A DNA stretch of 9,571 nucleotides from Pseudomonadota bacterium (GTDB taxonomy: Bacteria; Pseudomonadota; Gammaproteobacteria; Enterobacterales; Enterobacteriaceae): assembly GCA_023425455.1 (NCBI GenBank), contig JAFACP010000320.1:1-9571 (forward strand). The letters run 5' to 3'. Below are positions 8,400 through 9,571 of the stretch, piece by piece. Every line of letters begins with the position of its first letter. Position 1 is the stretch's first letter. The notes under the pieces were generated by a model. The model saw only the letters and a list, made by a program, of their open reading frames with translations. It searched no databases and was not told the DNA's origin. Made by a program: the position numbers and the translations under genes.

Positions 8400-9571
8400 A
8401 TGACGCGCCGTGCTATCGGGGTGAGTGAAAGACCGCCGCTTTTACAGACAATCCCGCTTAGTTTGCAGCACCTGTTCGCCATGTTTGGCGCGACCGTGCT
8501 GGTGCCAATCCTGTTTCACATTAACCCGGCCACCGTGCTGCTGTTCAACGGCATCGGTACGCTGCTTTACCTCTTTATCTGTAAGGGAAAAATTCCGGCC
8601 TATCTGGGCTCGAGCTTTGCTTTTATTTCGCCGGTTCTGCTGTTGCTGCCGTTAGGTTATGAGGTTGCGCTGGGCGGCTTTATTATGTGTGGCGTGCTGT
8701 TCTGCCTGGTCTCCTTCATTGTGAAGAAAGCCGGTACCGGCTGGCTGGACGTGATGTTCCCGCCTGCGGCAATGGGCGCAATCGTTGCCGTTATCGGCCT
8801 TGAGCTGGCCGGGGTGGCGGCGAATATGGCCGGGCTGCTGCCTGCGGACGGGCAGGCACCGGACTCGAAAACCATTATTATCTCGCTGGTAACGCTGGCT
8901 GTGACCGTATTTGGCTCCGTGCTGTTCCGCGGCTTCCTGGCGATTATCCCGATTCTGATTGGCGTCCTGGCAGGCTATGCGCTCTCCTTCGCAATGGGGG
9001 TTGTCGATACCACGCCGATTGCCCAGGCGCACTGGTTCGCGCTGCCAACCTTCTACACTCCTCGCTTTGAGTGGTTTGCTATCTTTACCATTCTGCCTGC
9101 GGCGCTGGTGGTGATTGCGGAGCACGTCGGACACCTGGTGGTGACCGCGAACATTGTGAAGCGCGATCTGATCCGCGATCCGGGTCTGCACCGTTCCATG
9201 TTTGCCAACGGTCTTTCTACGATCATCTCCGGTTTCTTTGGCTCTACGCCAAACACCACCTACGGCGAAAATATCGGCGTGATGGCCATTACCCGCGTTT
9301 ACAGCACCTGGGTTATCGGCGGCGCGGCAAGCATCGCGAGTCTGCTCTCCTGCGTCGGTAAGCTGGCGGCGGCGATCCAGATCATCCCGGTGCCGGTGAT
9401 GGGCGGCGTATCGCTGCTGCTGTACGGCGTCATCGGTGCATCCGGTATTCGCGTGCTGATCGAATCCAAAGTGGATTACAGCAAAGCGCAAAACCTGATC
9501 CTGACTTCGGTGATCCTGATCATCGGCGTGAGCGGCGCGAAGGTTCACATTGGTGCCGCTGAGCTGAAAGG
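8400..9571 (+). CDS. uraA: Uracil:proton symporter UraA (3' end outside window)
   Basis: UraA is the inner-membrane NAT/NCS2-family transporter that brings uracil into the cell with a proton. The window holds 390 codons plus two bases with no stop; E. coli UraA has 429 residues, so about 39 are missing at the right edge. The start MTRRAIGVSERPPLLQTIPL is the E. coli N-terminus. The uracil-site residues known from the E. coli structure fall at the same numbers: F73 in GSSFAF, E241 in VVIAEHVGH and E290 in TTYGENIGV. The protein is made mostly of long hydrophobic membrane segments, with the NAT signature region around 283-295. The ATG at 8400-8402 has GAGGA (8388-8392) seven bases upstream. It lies 95 bases after upp, in the known upp-uraA operon order. 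I see no frame disruption in the visible part. Confidence 0.98.
   Translation, partial: MTRRAIGVSERPPLLQTIPLSLQHLFAMFGATVLVPILFHINPATVLLFNGIGTLLYLFICKGKIPAYLGSSFAFISPVLLLLPLGYEVALGGFIMCGVLFCLVSFIVKKAGTGWLDVMFPPAAMGAIVAVIGLELAGVAANMAGLLPADGQAPDSKTIIISLVTLAVTVFGSVLFRGFLAIIPILIGVLAGYALSFAMGVVDTTPIAQAHWFALPTFYTPRFEWFAIFTILPAALVVIAEHVGHLVVTANIVKRDLIRDPGLHRSMFANGLSTIISGFFGSTPNTTYGENIGVMAITRVYSTWVIGGAASIASLLSCVGKLAAAIQIIPVPVMGGVSLLLYGVIGASGIRVLIESKVDYSKAQNLILTSVILIIGVSGAKVHIGAAELK

Noticed and set aside
8652..9548. A 298-codon open frame on the - strand opposite uraA
   Set aside because: The translation is rich in His, Arg, Asp and Gln, which is typical of the complement of a hydrophobic membrane-protein gene. 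UraA explains this DNA fully.

Overview
The window is a stretch of chromosome from a member of the Enterobacteriaceae. Every gene except one closely matches its E. coli K-12 counterpart as I recall it, and the order pdeF > < ppx < ppk1 < purN < purM ... upp > uraA > is the E. coli order. The base composition looks moderately GC-rich (about 55% by eye). A two-residue shortening of PPK1 relative to E. coli, a Klebsiella/Enterobacter-style REP-like hairpin, and an extra glycoside hydrolase gene between purM and upp point to an Enterobacter/Klebsiella-like genus rather than Escherichia. This is inference from memory, not from a search.

Layout. Bases 1-317 (+) hold the 3' end of the cyclic-di-GMP phosphodiesterase gene pdeF (yfgF). 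It converges on ppx with only four bases between the stop codons. Bases 322-3927 (-) hold the polyphosphate pair ppk1-ppx: PPK1 makes polyphosphate and PPX degrades it. A 183-bp gap (3928-4110) carries the probable ppk1 promoter, a weak Pho-box-like site and a REP-like hairpin. Bases 4111-5786 (-) hold purM-purN, two steps of de novo purine synthesis, joined by a 4-base ATGA overlap.

The divergent region 5787-6053 is the richest regulatory stretch. It holds the purM promoter with a near-consensus PurR operator, and then two identical 13-bp TGAAACCGGTTTC palindromic sites in front of the next gene. That gene (6054-7484, +) is a family 1 glycoside hydrolase of the 6-phospho-beta-glucosidase type, absent from this position in E. 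coli K-12. The repeated site matches what I recall of the operator of AscG, the LacI-family repressor of aryl-beta-glucoside genes. The gene therefore looks like a single-gene islet controlled in trans by a beta-glucoside regulator and fed by a PTS transporter encoded elsewhere. It ends at a strong terminator.

Bases 7541-9571 hold the uracil salvage unit upp-uraA (+), with uraA running off the window. The upp start region keeps the G-A-T-tract arrangement that in E. coli gives UTP-sensitive reiterative transcription. A hairpin with a T-tract between upp and uraA probably reduces uraA expression.

I found no CRISPR array, insertion sequence, tRNA, rRNA or prophage. Most of the window is ordinary conserved core genome. 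The parts worth a second look are the regulatory region and context of the glycoside hydrolase gene and the sequence upstream of upp. I see no case for a wholly new system.
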